64,000 bases of DNA from DASQZK01 sp963771005 (GTDB lineage Bacteria; Bacteroidota; Bacteroidia; Bacteroidales; GCA-2748055), in assembly GCA_963771005.1 (NCBI GenBank), contig CAVYRO010000008.1:1488001-1552000 (forward strand). Reading direction: 5' to 3'. A model generated the notes under the pieces. That model was given only the letters and a program-made list of their open reading frames with translations, was not told the origin of the DNA and did no database searches. The translations under genes were made by a program, and so were the position numbers. Positions 56,529 to 64,000 of the stretch are shown here, piece after piece; the first letter of the stretch is position 1; the number at the start of each line of letters is the position of its first letter.

Positions 56529-57983
56529 CTAATTCATTCTTTCATTTTTTAATAGAGGGAATCTTTCTGAAGGCACATGGGCTTCTTCCATAATCTTTTT
56601 AAGTTGGTTCACGATTACCGGATTTTGATCTGCCAGATTGTTTTGTTCTGAAATATCATTTTTCAGATCATACAACTCAAATTGGTCTTTATCGATATAA
56701 TAAATTCCTTTCCAGTCTCCCATGAGCACTGCCTGTTTGTATTCATTTTTTGCATGAGTGATACTCTCGTTGAACTCCCAGTACAAATAATCGTGTTCTT
56801 TTTGTTTATCCCCTTTCAAGGTTGGTAAAAAAGAGATTCCGTCAGTTTGGTCAGGAATTGGGGCACCGGCAATCTCACAAAGGGTAGGCATCACATCCCA
56901 AAATGCAGAAATATTATCTGAAGTACTACCTTTCTTAACAACTCCGGGCCAGCGGACAATCATGGGTGAGTGAAAACCACCGTCAAAAAACGAACGCTTG
57001 TATTCTCGAAATACTCCATTCGAATCAAAAAATTCGACATCATGACCTTCATTATGGGCCCCATTATCGCTTGTAAATATGACGATGGTATTTTCTCTTA
57101 TTCCTTCATCATCAATTGCGTCTAAGATTTTCCCGACATAAGCATCCAATGCTGCCACCATGCTGGCAAATGCTTTTTCATTTTCAGGCCATTCTTTATT
57201 TGTTACCGGATATTTTTCGTGATATTCCATCGGTGTATGAACCAAACTATAGGCAATATAGAGAAAGAATGGCTTATCCTTTTTTTTCTTTATATATCTA
57301 ATTGCCTTTTCCGTAACTAATTCATCCATATTAATGGGGCGCATCTTCATTTCTCTTTCAGAGAGGTTGAATAATTTGCCATTCTCAAACATTGGCTCAA
57401 CATTTATTTTAGAATATGCTTCATAAGGAATGTGTTTCCCATTCTCATCCCAAAGCGTGTCGATCATAACTCCATATTTATTTGGATAATCGGAACTGAG
57501 TTTACCAAAGTGGTAATCAAAACCGCGCTGAAACGGTGTCTGATCAGAAAGTTCGCCACCCAAATGCCATCGGCCACTCATTGCTGTTGTATAATCTGTA
57601 TTTACCTTAATCGCTTCCGGGATCGTGATAACGTCTGGATCCAAAGGTGCAACTCCAATACCCTTATATGCTTTATTGCCTCTGATACAAGCATGACCAG
57701 TATGCTGCCCGGTCATTAAAACACAGCGCGAAGGGCCACAAACAGCAGAACCCGCATAATGCCGGGTAAAGCTCATTCCCTCTGAAGCCAGTTTATCAAT
57801 GTTTGGTGTACGGAGTTGTTTTTGTCCAAGACAACTCAGATCTCCATATCCAAGATCGTCAGCAAGGATATAAATAATATTAAGCTTTTGCTCAGACCTT
57901 TTTGCCTGATTCGAACAGGCCATAGTCAAGAACATTGGAGTAATCAGTAAATAAATCCTTTTAAAATATGCTGTTCTTCTCAT
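56529..57983 (-). CDS. Family S1 sulfatase lipoprotein
   Basis: The 484-residue protein has a lipoprotein signal (LLITPMFLTMACSN, lipid at Cys23). Sulfatase motifs: IYILADDLGYGDLSCLG, CGPSRCVLMTG with Cys82 as the formylglycine site, YSLVHTPMEYH, and VIFTSDNGAHNEGH. The usual GKWHLG reads SGRWHLGG at 136-142, so the conserved active-site Lys is Arg. The C-terminal sub-domain runs LYDLKNDISEQNNLADQNP. The protein is most like arylsulfatase A/GALNS-type enzymes acting on sulfated sugars. The Lys-to-Arg change at a sulfate-contacting position could alter activity. It lies 41 bp after the next sulfatase, suggesting a shared transcript. Confidence 0.9.
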   Translation of the reverse strand: MRRTAYFKRIYLLITPMFLTMACSNQAKRSEQKLNIIYILADDLGYGDLSCLGQKQLRTPNIDKLASEGMSFTRHYAGSAVCGPSRCVLMTGQHTGHACIRGNKAYKGIGVAPLDPDVITIPEAIKVNTDYTTAMSGRWHLGGELSDQTPFQRGFDYHFGKLSSDYPNKYGVMIDTLWDENGKHIPYEAYSKINVEPMFENGKLFNLSEREMKMRPINMDELVTEKAIRYIKKKKDKPFFLYIAYSLVHTPMEYHEKYPVTNKEWPENEKAFASMVAALDAYVGKILDAIDDEGIRENTIVIFTSDNGAHNEGHDVEFFDSNGVFREYKRSFFDGGFHSPMIVRWPGVVKKGSTSDNISAFWDVMPTLCEIAGAPIPDQTDGISFLPTLKGDKQKEHDYLYWEFNESITHAKNEYKQAVLMGDWKGIYYIDKDQFELYDLKNDISEQNNLADQNPVIVNQLKKIMEEAHVPSERFPLLKNERMN

Positions 57984-58024
57984 TTTAAGTTTATAATATC
58001 AATTCATTTATTAACCCTAAGCAT

Positions 58025-59482
58025 TTAGGGGATAATTGGACCATCATAGACTTTAGCAGTGGATAAATAATCGTGTAACATTTTAGAGAGTCTTACAACT
58101 TCTTCCGGGAATTCGTTTTCTACATTTTTACTCTCCATCAGACTTACATCGTCTATTTTGTATAATTCCGCATCATTTGTTTTCCCTGTATTAGGGTTGA
58201 TCCATTCCGTATACCTCCATTCGGGTGTCCTGACAGAGTATCCCATGCTGGTTCCTGAACGGCGGTATTGTGTCAGTGCAAAATCCCGGAATTTTAGCGA
58301 TGGATTGCATAATACAGAAAGAAGGCTTTTTCCTTCTACGCCATCCGGAATGGGTATATTGGCAGCATCACACATTGTTGGCAGCACATCTGCCAATTCA
58401 ACAGGAGCCGAACTCCTGGTGCCGGCGCCACTCATTTTTGGTAAACGAATCATTAGTGGTACGCGTGCATCTATTTCAAGGTTCGTAGCTTTAGCCCATT
58501 CTCCATAGTCGCCCAGCTTAAATCCATGGTCTCCCCATAAAATGATAATGGTATTATCAAGTTCGCCTTTGTCTTTCAAGGCTTCTATAATTTTTCCTAT
58601 CTGGGCATCAATATAGCTTACACAGGCATAATATCCGTGTCTCAGTTCCAGGGTTTTATCATCGTTAATAGTAGATTTATTTATATAGTCCTGTATCTCT
58701 TTATAAGGCGATAGCATATATTCACTTATGCCTTCAGGTGGCACATTAAACTCGGGCAGCTTAATACTGCCCCTGTTATAAAGATCCCAGTACTTTTTCG
58801 GTGCCACAAACGGCAAATGTGGCTTAGCAAACCCCACTGCCAGAAAATAAGGCTTTTCACCAGCGTAAGTATTTATAAAGTCAACGGCAAGTTTGGCGTT
58901 ACTTCCATCCGTATAAGTCTCATCAGGAGTATCATAGAAATCAACAGCCGGTCTGATGACATCCGGCTCTATACCGGCAGCGATATCCGCTTTAGCCTGG
59001 GCAATTATTTGCTGAGCCCTTGGGGATGTGTATTCATTTTTCCAGCCTTCTTTAAAGGAATCCCATGAATACCCGATATCCAGCCCAAGTCGATTGTCGT
59101 AAATCTTTCCAAATCCAAGAGCATAATAACCATTTTTACGAAATTGTTCCGGTAAGCTTGTGATCCCCGGCCGGTATTCACGCCATTCAATCTTATTACT
59201 TGAGCTCATACCGTAGTTTTTCAGCCTGTCGGGATGCATACCTGTCATTATACTAAGACGGGATGGACCGCAAAGCGCTACCTGGCAATAAGCTCTTGTG
59301 AACACAATTCCTTCAGAGGCTATTTTATCAATGTTTGGACTTATGATCTGTGTTTTACCATAGCAATTCAGCTCCGGCCGCAGATCGTCGATTGCAATAA
59401 ATAAGACATTTGGTTTTTTGCTTTGTGCAAACAGGCTGAATCCAAATATAATTCCAACGCCAAGTAAAAATTCTTTTTTCAT
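58025..59482 (-). CDS. Iduronate-2-sulfatase-like family S1 sulfatase
   Basis: The protein has 485 residues from the ATG at 59482 (MKKEFLLGVGIIFGFSLFAQ). The IDS-like sub-group is indicated by VLFIAIDDLRPELNCYG, CGPSRLSIMTGMHPDR with Cys71 as the formylglycine site, LGFGKIYDN, VGFAKPHLPFVAPKKYWDLY and ILWGDHGFKLGDYGEW. IDS-type enzymes remove 2-O-sulfate from uronic acids in animal polymers; bacterial relatives act on diverse sulfated glycans. The C-terminus SVRTPEWRYTEWINPNTG is typical. An upstream in-frame ATG at 59509 would only lengthen the signal. It is followed 41 bp later by another sulfatase and preceded by a 387-bp gap. Confidence 0.92.
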   Translation of the reverse strand: MKKEFLLGVGIIFGFSLFAQSKKPNVLFIAIDDLRPELNCYGKTQIISPNIDKIASEGIVFTRAYCQVALCGPSRLSIMTGMHPDRLKNYGMSSSNKIEWREYRPGITSLPEQFRKNGYYALGFGKIYDNRLGLDIGYSWDSFKEGWKNEYTSPRAQQIIAQAKADIAAGIEPDVIRPAVDFYDTPDETYTDGSNAKLAVDFINTYAGEKPYFLAVGFAKPHLPFVAPKKYWDLYNRGSIKLPEFNVPPEGISEYMLSPYKEIQDYINKSTINDDKTLELRHGYYACVSYIDAQIGKIIEALKDKGELDNTIIILWGDHGFKLGDYGEWAKATNLEIDARVPLMIRLPKMSGAGTRSSAPVELADVLPTMCDAANIPIPDGVEGKSLLSVLCNPSLKFRDFALTQYRRSGTSMGYSVRTPEWRYTEWINPNTGKTNDAELYKIDDVSLMESKNVENEFPEEVVRLSKMLHDYLSTAKVYDGPIIP

Positions 59483-59869
59483 CCGAATATTTTTGAATTT
59501 TTGAATCATCCTATGGATTTCCCAAAATCTTACTATTTGTATCCAAAGTAGCTCTGTTTTAATAAAAAACAGGATACAGCATCACAGCTAAACTCAATTT
59601 ATAACTCCTTTGATATTTATAAAATGCGAAGATAAGCTCTAAATCAGGTTCAATTATTATCCCTCCACAGGGAAGACTACTTTAAGTTCATAAAATTAGC
59701 GTCCATGGCAAAAATATTAATATATAATCGTGCCATATAACAGAAAGAGGGAAATGTGAAAATGCGGCTTTGACCTTTTTAAGCTCTCCAAATGGCCTGC
59801 CTGTTTCCTGAACTGCTTGCCGTTATTTTGCTGAATAGTACCAGTAAAATCAGATAGATCTATTTCTTT
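59483..59869. other. Intergenic gap between sulfatase genes
   Basis: I see no gene in this 387-bp AT-rich stretch. The large spacing, compared with 35-98 bp elsewhere in the cluster, suggests that the sulfatase pair at 56.5-59.5 kb has its own promoter here. No specific promoter motif could be assigned. Confidence 0.4.
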
Positions 59870-61453
59870 TCACTTCCCGAATTCACCAAAGTTATTAGGC
59901 AAATCCCTGATGTACTTATCCATCGTTTCCTTAAGTTCGGAAATCACTTTACAGTTCTCTGTAGTTTTGAATAAATTCTTTTGTTCAAAAAGATCCTTGT
60001 CCAGATCATATAGCTGGTCAGCATCCCAATATGCCGGATATATTCCTTCAGTATTATAATTATGATGATTTACTCCTGACCAGAATACCTTATGTGGATT
60101 GTCTGCCATAAGCTTTGCAATGTCAGGGCTGACGCGATTTGCAATATATTTCCATTGTTTCGTTACGACTGCCCTGGAGTTTCCTACCTCCAGAAACAGG
60201 CTGGTTCGCCAATCCTTCGGCTCCGGTTTTCCCAACAGAAGAGTTAATAAACTTTTGCTATCAATTTGCATATCTTCGGGTGGAAGTCCACCAGCGATCT
60301 CAATAAGCGTTACAGATATATCCGTATTTGCACATAAACTTTCATTTTTTGTACCCGGTGTAATTTTCCCAGGCCAGGAGACAAATAAAGGCATCCTTGC
60401 AGCACCTTCGTAACAACTATTTTTTCCCCTGTTGCCATGATCGCTTGAAAAAATAACCACTGTATTTTCACGCAGACCCGATTCATCCAGCTTCTGAAGC
60501 ACGGCTCCGACATAATCATCCATATGTGTGGCCATTGCATTTTCTTTGGGTATGCCATTTTCTTCAAGACGCCTGTAAATATCCTCATCAGAAGGGAGAA
60601 CATTGGGCGCTTTTGCCAGGATGCCATTTGCGCAAACTCGTCTGTCCAGGTTATCCAGGTTATTGTATTTGTAGCTATATTGACCATGAGGAACGGGTAA
60701 AGGTAAATACAGGAAGAAAGGTTTATCTTTGCTGTCCTCGATAAACTTCAATGCACCTTCGCACATCCAATCCAGGTTTACAATAAAATTACCCCATTCC
60801 ATGCGGTCTACAACATCCCAGCCAAAACCCACACTCAAATAGTCAAGACCTGCATTGTAGAAGGCCTTTACTTTTTCTTCGTATTCAGAAACTTCTGCCA
60901 AAGTTGGATCCGGTTTTTTCTGATCCTGAGTCATCTTGGGTAAATTAGCCTCCGCTGGTAAATTATGCCACTTCCCGACAATACCTGTGCGGTATCCCAG
61001 TTTCTGTAATTCCTTTGAAAGGCAGGTTTCACTTCTTACTACAGCGGGACTCCAGTCAAGGTTAACCTGGGTCCCGGCCGGGAACCTGTCCTGCAATTCA
61101 ATGCCACGTGTCGCCAACCTGCCGGTCATTAATGAATAACGACTTGGAGTACATATTGTCGATGTGATATAAAAACGTGTGAACACTACCCCATCTTCAG
61201 CTATCGAATTAATATTTGGAGTCAGGAGTTTTGCAGAACCTGCTTTTTTGTTGGACCCTGATCCAATGTTCTTAAAGCCGGTAAAAGTCGGCCAGGTATC
61301 GTACGTAACAGCAGTATAAGCTATTTCATCAGCATCCAGATCGTCTGCATAGATCAATACAATGTTGGGTTTTTGTGCATTAGCCAAAAGGGAAAATGTC
61401 AGTAAAAACCCCATTGTTAAGGTATTACCAGGCATACAGTATACTTTTTTCAT
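59870..61453 (-). CDS. Secreted family S1 arylsulfatase
   Basis: The 527-residue protein has a signal peptide (LTMGFLLTFSLLANAQ). Motifs: IVLIYADDLDADEIAY, CTPSRYSLMTGR with Cys101 as the formylglycine site, IVGKWHNLP, LPLPVPHGQYSY, VIFSSDHGNRGKNSCYEG and NSRAVVTKQWKYIANR. An insertion between the first Asp pair and the Cys (about residues 45-75, YDTWPTFTGFKNIGSGSNKK) is longer than in its neighbours. It probably acts on terminal sulfate esters in the periplasm. It follows the sulfatase at 61489 by 35 bp and precedes a long gap, so it is likely the last gene of that transcript. Confidence 0.92.
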   Translation of the reverse strand: MKKVYCMPGNTLTMGFLLTFSLLANAQKPNIVLIYADDLDADEIAYTAVTYDTWPTFTGFKNIGSGSNKKAGSAKLLTPNINSIAEDGVVFTRFYITSTICTPSRYSLMTGRLATRGIELQDRFPAGTQVNLDWSPAVVRSETCLSKELQKLGYRTGIVGKWHNLPAEANLPKMTQDQKKPDPTLAEVSEYEEKVKAFYNAGLDYLSVGFGWDVVDRMEWGNFIVNLDWMCEGALKFIEDSKDKPFFLYLPLPVPHGQYSYKYNNLDNLDRRVCANGILAKAPNVLPSDEDIYRRLEENGIPKENAMATHMDDYVGAVLQKLDESGLRENTVVIFSSDHGNRGKNSCYEGAARMPLFVSWPGKITPGTKNESLCANTDISVTLIEIAGGLPPEDMQIDSKSLLTLLLGKPEPKDWRTSLFLEVGNSRAVVTKQWKYIANRVSPDIAKLMADNPHKVFWSGVNHHNYNTEGIYPAYWDADQLYDLDKDLFEQKNLFKTTENCKVISELKETMDKYIRDLPNNFGEFGK

Positions 61454-61488
61454 ATTTAAATCTTCTTATTTTCAATGATGGTTCTAAA

Positions 61489-63003
61489 TTACTTAAGCGG
61501 CGGCTCCAGCTTAAGGGCCTCATATTCTTCGACATTTTTTTGATAGTAAATAATATTTCTTTCAGGATCATCAGCATCCGCAACATTATAAAGCTCTCTT
61601 CCGGATGTTACCTGGGGAGCTTCGGTTTTTGGAAGCCATTTTCCGGCGAGCTCCTTTTTTAATTCAGTAAATTCAGGAAACTTAGCAAGATTTTTCCATT
61701 CATTCGGATCACAGGTTTCTGAATAAAGTTCTTCAGACCCATCGAAGTATCGTGTATACCGCCATTCTTTTGTTCGCAATGAATAATTACCCCTTCCCCA
61801 GGTAGTCATTGCCGGTTCCTCCTTAGGTAACTTTGGATTATCCAGCCAGGGAGTCAGACTAATGCCATCAACATATGCGGGTGCATTCAGACCAGCAAGA
61901 TCGCAAAGGGTTTTGTAGATATTGATCAGACCAATCGGCTCACTGCATTTTTTCCCATTTCCATTTTGACCTCTCGGATCCCAGATAATGAAGGGAGTTC
62001 GTGTTGCTTCCTCCCAGAGTGAGAACTTACTGAATGTGCGTTTTTCCCCCAAATGAAAACCATGATCCGACCAAAGTACCACGATAGTATTTTTAGCATA
62101 AGGACTGGCTGCCAGGGCATCCAGTATCAGTCCGACATTGTCATCGGTAAAGGATATACATGCAAGATAACCCCGTCGAACCTGTTCCCATGCATGATCT
62201 CTTCTAAAGGGTATTTCAACATAAATCTGGGCATTACTCTGTCCTGCAAGAGGAATATCATCAAGGTCGTCAAATTTAATTTTCGGGGGAACAATTGAAT
62301 CTTTGAACCGGTCAAAGTTCTCCTTGGGAACAATGAACGGTGTGTGTGGTTTGATAAATCCCATAGCAAGAAAAAATGGTTTATCATGCTGTTTTTTAAG
62401 AAATTCAACTGCCTGCAAAGTATTTCTCCGGTCCTGAAAATCTTCAGGGGGGTTGCTTGCAGGACAGGATATCAGGCGCTCATTATAGGGATCTGGTATA
62501 TATCCCTCAGATTCAATCAATGTAATTTTTCTGTCACCATAAGCATAGTATTCGTTCCACATACTATCCTGTAAATATGTGTTATCAGGATTATGAAAAA
62601 CTTTTTTTAAGCCACATGTTTCATAGCCTCCTAGTCTGAACAACAGGGGCAGGGGAGTGTAAGAATCTATATTTCCAGGTTCTATATTATTGATATTATA
62701 AAATGGATAGAGACCTGAATTATGTGGCTCGATACCGAAAAGAATCGAATTCCTGCTGGGGGAACAACCCGGGGCAGGGCAGTGTGCATTTGTAAAGTTC
62801 AGACCTTTGACCGCAAGCTTGTCCATGTTTGGTGTTAGCGTCTGGGGATGTCCGCCCAGAAAACCAACCCAATCGTTCATATCGTCTATGCACAACATCA
62901 GGATATTGGGAGGCTCAGGGTCCTTTGCTGAAGAGATTAAATTTATCCCAAGCATACAAGCTGTCATTGATGCGGAGCAAATACGATTTGTTAATCGATT
63001 CAT
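61489..63003 (-). CDS. Iduronate-2-sulfatase-like family S1 sulfatase
   Basis: The protein has 504 residues from the ATG at 63003; in-frame ATGs at 63012 and 63024 are alternatives. Motifs: ILMLCIDDMNDWVGFLGG, GCSPSRNSILFG with Cys80 as the formylglycine site, LKKVFHNPD (the Lys-x-x-His pair), MGFIKPHTPFIVPKENF and LWSDHGFHLGEKRTFSKFSL. This set is typical of the iduronate-2-sulfatase/choline-sulfatase-like sub-group. The end carries EWRYTRYFDGSEELY. The expected role is desulfation of an uronate- or galactose-type residue, inferred from sub-family only. It overlaps no gene and lies 35 bp upstream of the arylsulfatase gene. Confidence 0.9.
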   Translation of the reverse strand: MNRLTNRICSASMTACMLGINLISSAKDPEPPNILMLCIDDMNDWVGFLGGHPQTLTPNMDKLAVKGLNFTNAHCPAPGCSPSRNSILFGIEPHNSGLYPFYNINNIEPGNIDSYTPLPLLFRLGGYETCGLKKVFHNPDNTYLQDSMWNEYYAYGDRKITLIESEGYIPDPYNERLISCPASNPPEDFQDRRNTLQAVEFLKKQHDKPFFLAMGFIKPHTPFIVPKENFDRFKDSIVPPKIKFDDLDDIPLAGQSNAQIYVEIPFRRDHAWEQVRRGYLACISFTDDNVGLILDALAASPYAKNTIVVLWSDHGFHLGEKRTFSKFSLWEEATRTPFIIWDPRGQNGNGKKCSEPIGLINIYKTLCDLAGLNAPAYVDGISLTPWLDNPKLPKEEPAMTTWGRGNYSLRTKEWRYTRYFDGSEELYSETCDPNEWKNLAKFPEFTELKKELAGKWLPKTEAPQVTSGRELYNVADADDPERNIIYYQKNVEEYEALKLEPPLK

Positions 63004-63126
63004 AATATTCATATTTATATTCAAACTATATTTTTACTCTACCTTTTCCCTGATCCGGTTCAGGTGCATCATTAAAAATTGATAATGCTGCATAAATTTT
63101 AGCAATTTTTTTTTCACTTCTCAAAA

Positions 63127-63419
63127 TCAATTTGGAACTACCTGTAACAACTCCATTGCCCAATCTTCATGGTCCCTCAAACTACGCGGATTATTCTCAA
63201 TCACCGTGTTGACATTCCCACCCTTATTAACGATGGTTTTATACAGTGCAGCTTGCTGAAGGCTGTTATTGCTCACAACGCAGCCATCCAGGTTCTCGAG
63301 GATCATGCCGTAGCCCGGTGAGGGCGGCATTCTCTTTTCCCAGGGGAACAGGAGAAGTTAACAATCAACAGGACAGCTATTACATACACGAACAATTTTG
63401 TGAGATTATCTTTTTTCAT
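63127..63419 (-). pseudogene. Collapsed right-handed beta-helix lipoprotein gene
   Basis: The ATG at 63419 starts a good lipoprotein signal (LFVYVIAVLLIVNFSCSPGK). After about nine more codons the frame hits a stop, while another frame carries GYGMILENLDGCVVSNNSLQ and GGNVNTVIENNPRSL to the stop at 63127. The latter is the end of a right-handed parallel beta-helix protein of the kind seen in polysaccharide lyase-like and related families. The gene has therefore lost nearly its whole middle and changed frame, and is dead. It lies between the sulfatase cluster and the CBM9-like gene on the same strand. Confidence 0.6.
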
Positions 63420-63440
63420 TTTCCTCGTTTTACTGACTCA

Positions 63441-64000
63441 TTATTCCACAAACTCCATTAAGCCAAACCGTTCAGCTTGGTGAACACCACCATGATCAAA
63501 TTCGGGAATCGGGAAAAGGGTGGACCGGGAACGCTGGGAGCTATTGAGCCTGTTCCGGTCCTGGCGCGCTGCCTGGAATGCCCATCTGCTTCCTCCCTGA
63601 ACCGGGTAAAAATCCGACAATTCTGAAAACAGGCTTATGGGAATGGCCATTTCCATGGTCCAACCCCTGTCCACATCCGTATTATCGTTGAGCGTACCAT
63701 CAAGAACAATCCCTACCAGGATGTCCGGGTTAAATGATTTCAGAATTTTATTCGCCCCTTTATAATATGTATTGAAGTACACAAAATCATTTGTTGTTTT
63801 GAGAAGATTTATTTCAATTCCAATATGGGTATCAAGACTATACGGTACCGGGATGATGAAAATCTCAGCACAATCATCCAGGTAGGTAGCACCATCTCTA
63901 TTCATCTCATTGGATGTGAGAAATTTATCTTCACATTCATAAAGCAGGTATAGATTCTGATCATCCCATAACATACGAAAACTTGAAAGCTGTTCCTCAT
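63441..64000 (-). CDS. CBM9-like carbohydrate-binding domain, C-terminal part (5' end outside window)
   Basis: The frame is open from the window edge to the stop at 63441, about 186 residues, with EEQLSSFRMLWDDQNLYLLYE at the front. The pattern WDDQNLYLLYECEDKFLTS, DGATYLDDCAEIFI and WTMEMAIPISLFSEL is characteristic of family 9 carbohydrate-binding modules and DOMON-type domains in Bacteroidota. The ATG at 63974 is internal. The end (RDRNRLNSSQRSRSTLFPIP…VHQAERFGLMEF) is the usual close of the domain. What precedes it is unknown; such modules occur alone or attached to sulfatases and hydrolases. It fits the glycan locus as a binding component. Confidence 0.75.
   Translation of the reverse strand, partial: EEQLSSFRMLWDDQNLYLLYECEDKFLTSNEMNRDGATYLDDCAEIFIIPVPYSLDTHIGIEINLLKTTNDFVYFNTYYKGANKILKSFNPDILVGIVLDGTLNDNTDVDRGWTMEMAIPISLFSELSDFYPVQGGSRWAFQAARQDRNRLNSSQRSRSTLFPIPEFDHGGVHQAERFGLMEFVE

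Overview
The window reads as chromosome of a Bacteroidota (Bacteroidetes) bacterium, probably a free-living or sediment polysaccharide degrader. The support is two SusC/SusD pairs, five type IX secretion (T9SS) C-terminal sorting domains with the YPNP signature, fasciclin (FAS1) lipoproteins, DUF6090 proteins, AbiEi and MNT/HEPN genes of Bacteroidota type, and weak or absent Shine-Dalgarno sequences. Species cannot be named from the sequence. I saw no rRNA, tRNA or CRISPR array.

Region 1 (1-14.4 kb) is an accessory, rearranged segment. It opens with the tail of a serine beta-lactamase-like hydrolase and a HEPN/MNT pair. A 54/55-bp tandem repeat array follows; it replaces the front of an AAA ATPase gene and abuts the 5' remnant of a GH37-like trehalase gene. 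Next come a secreted M43 metalloprotease, a frameshifted tail-fibre-like secreted protein, a small T9SS protein, an AraC regulator and an orphan AbiEi antitoxin. A 67-bp direct repeat brackets a zinc-ribbon ORF and a decapitated beta-propeller glycosidase. A sulfur-handling group (two YeeE/YedE half-transporters, a Cys-less rhodanese, and a convergent two-domain rhodanese lipoprotein) and a lipoprotein close the segment. Two inverted copies of a palindromic MITE-like element lie at 3.36-3.53 and 14.07-14.32 kb, and the left copy supplies the stop codon of the M43 gene.

Region 2 (14.4-32.0 kb) lies on the minus strand. Two overlapping DUF6090 membrane-protein genes and a remnant of a third come first. 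A tightly packed glycan-uptake operon follows, in transcription order FAS1, SusC, SusD, FAS1, FAS1, SusC, SusD.

Region 3 (32.0-64.0 kb) is the enzymatic part of a polysaccharide-utilization locus. It holds a T9SS beta-propeller protein with a LamG insertion, two related GH5-like enzymes, a 1319-aa T9SS surface protein, a DUF1593 nucleoside-hydrolase-like protein, a T9SS protein, a very large protein with two different clan-A glycosidase domains, a GH35/42-like enzyme, five intact sulfatases plus a sulfatase fragment, a collapsed beta-helix lipoprotein gene and a partial CBM9-like protein. The mix suggests uptake and dismantling of a sulfated polysaccharide: sulfatases remove ester sulfates, clan-A hydrolases cut the backbone and side chains, and the SusCD/FAS1 complexes bind and import the oligomers. 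The substrate is not determined. Two degraded IS transposase fragments (32.1 and 38.7 kb) mark old insertions at the edges of the enzyme block. No hybrid two-component regulator or ECF sigma/anti-sigma pair is visible, and neither SusC shows the STN domain used in anti-sigma signalling.
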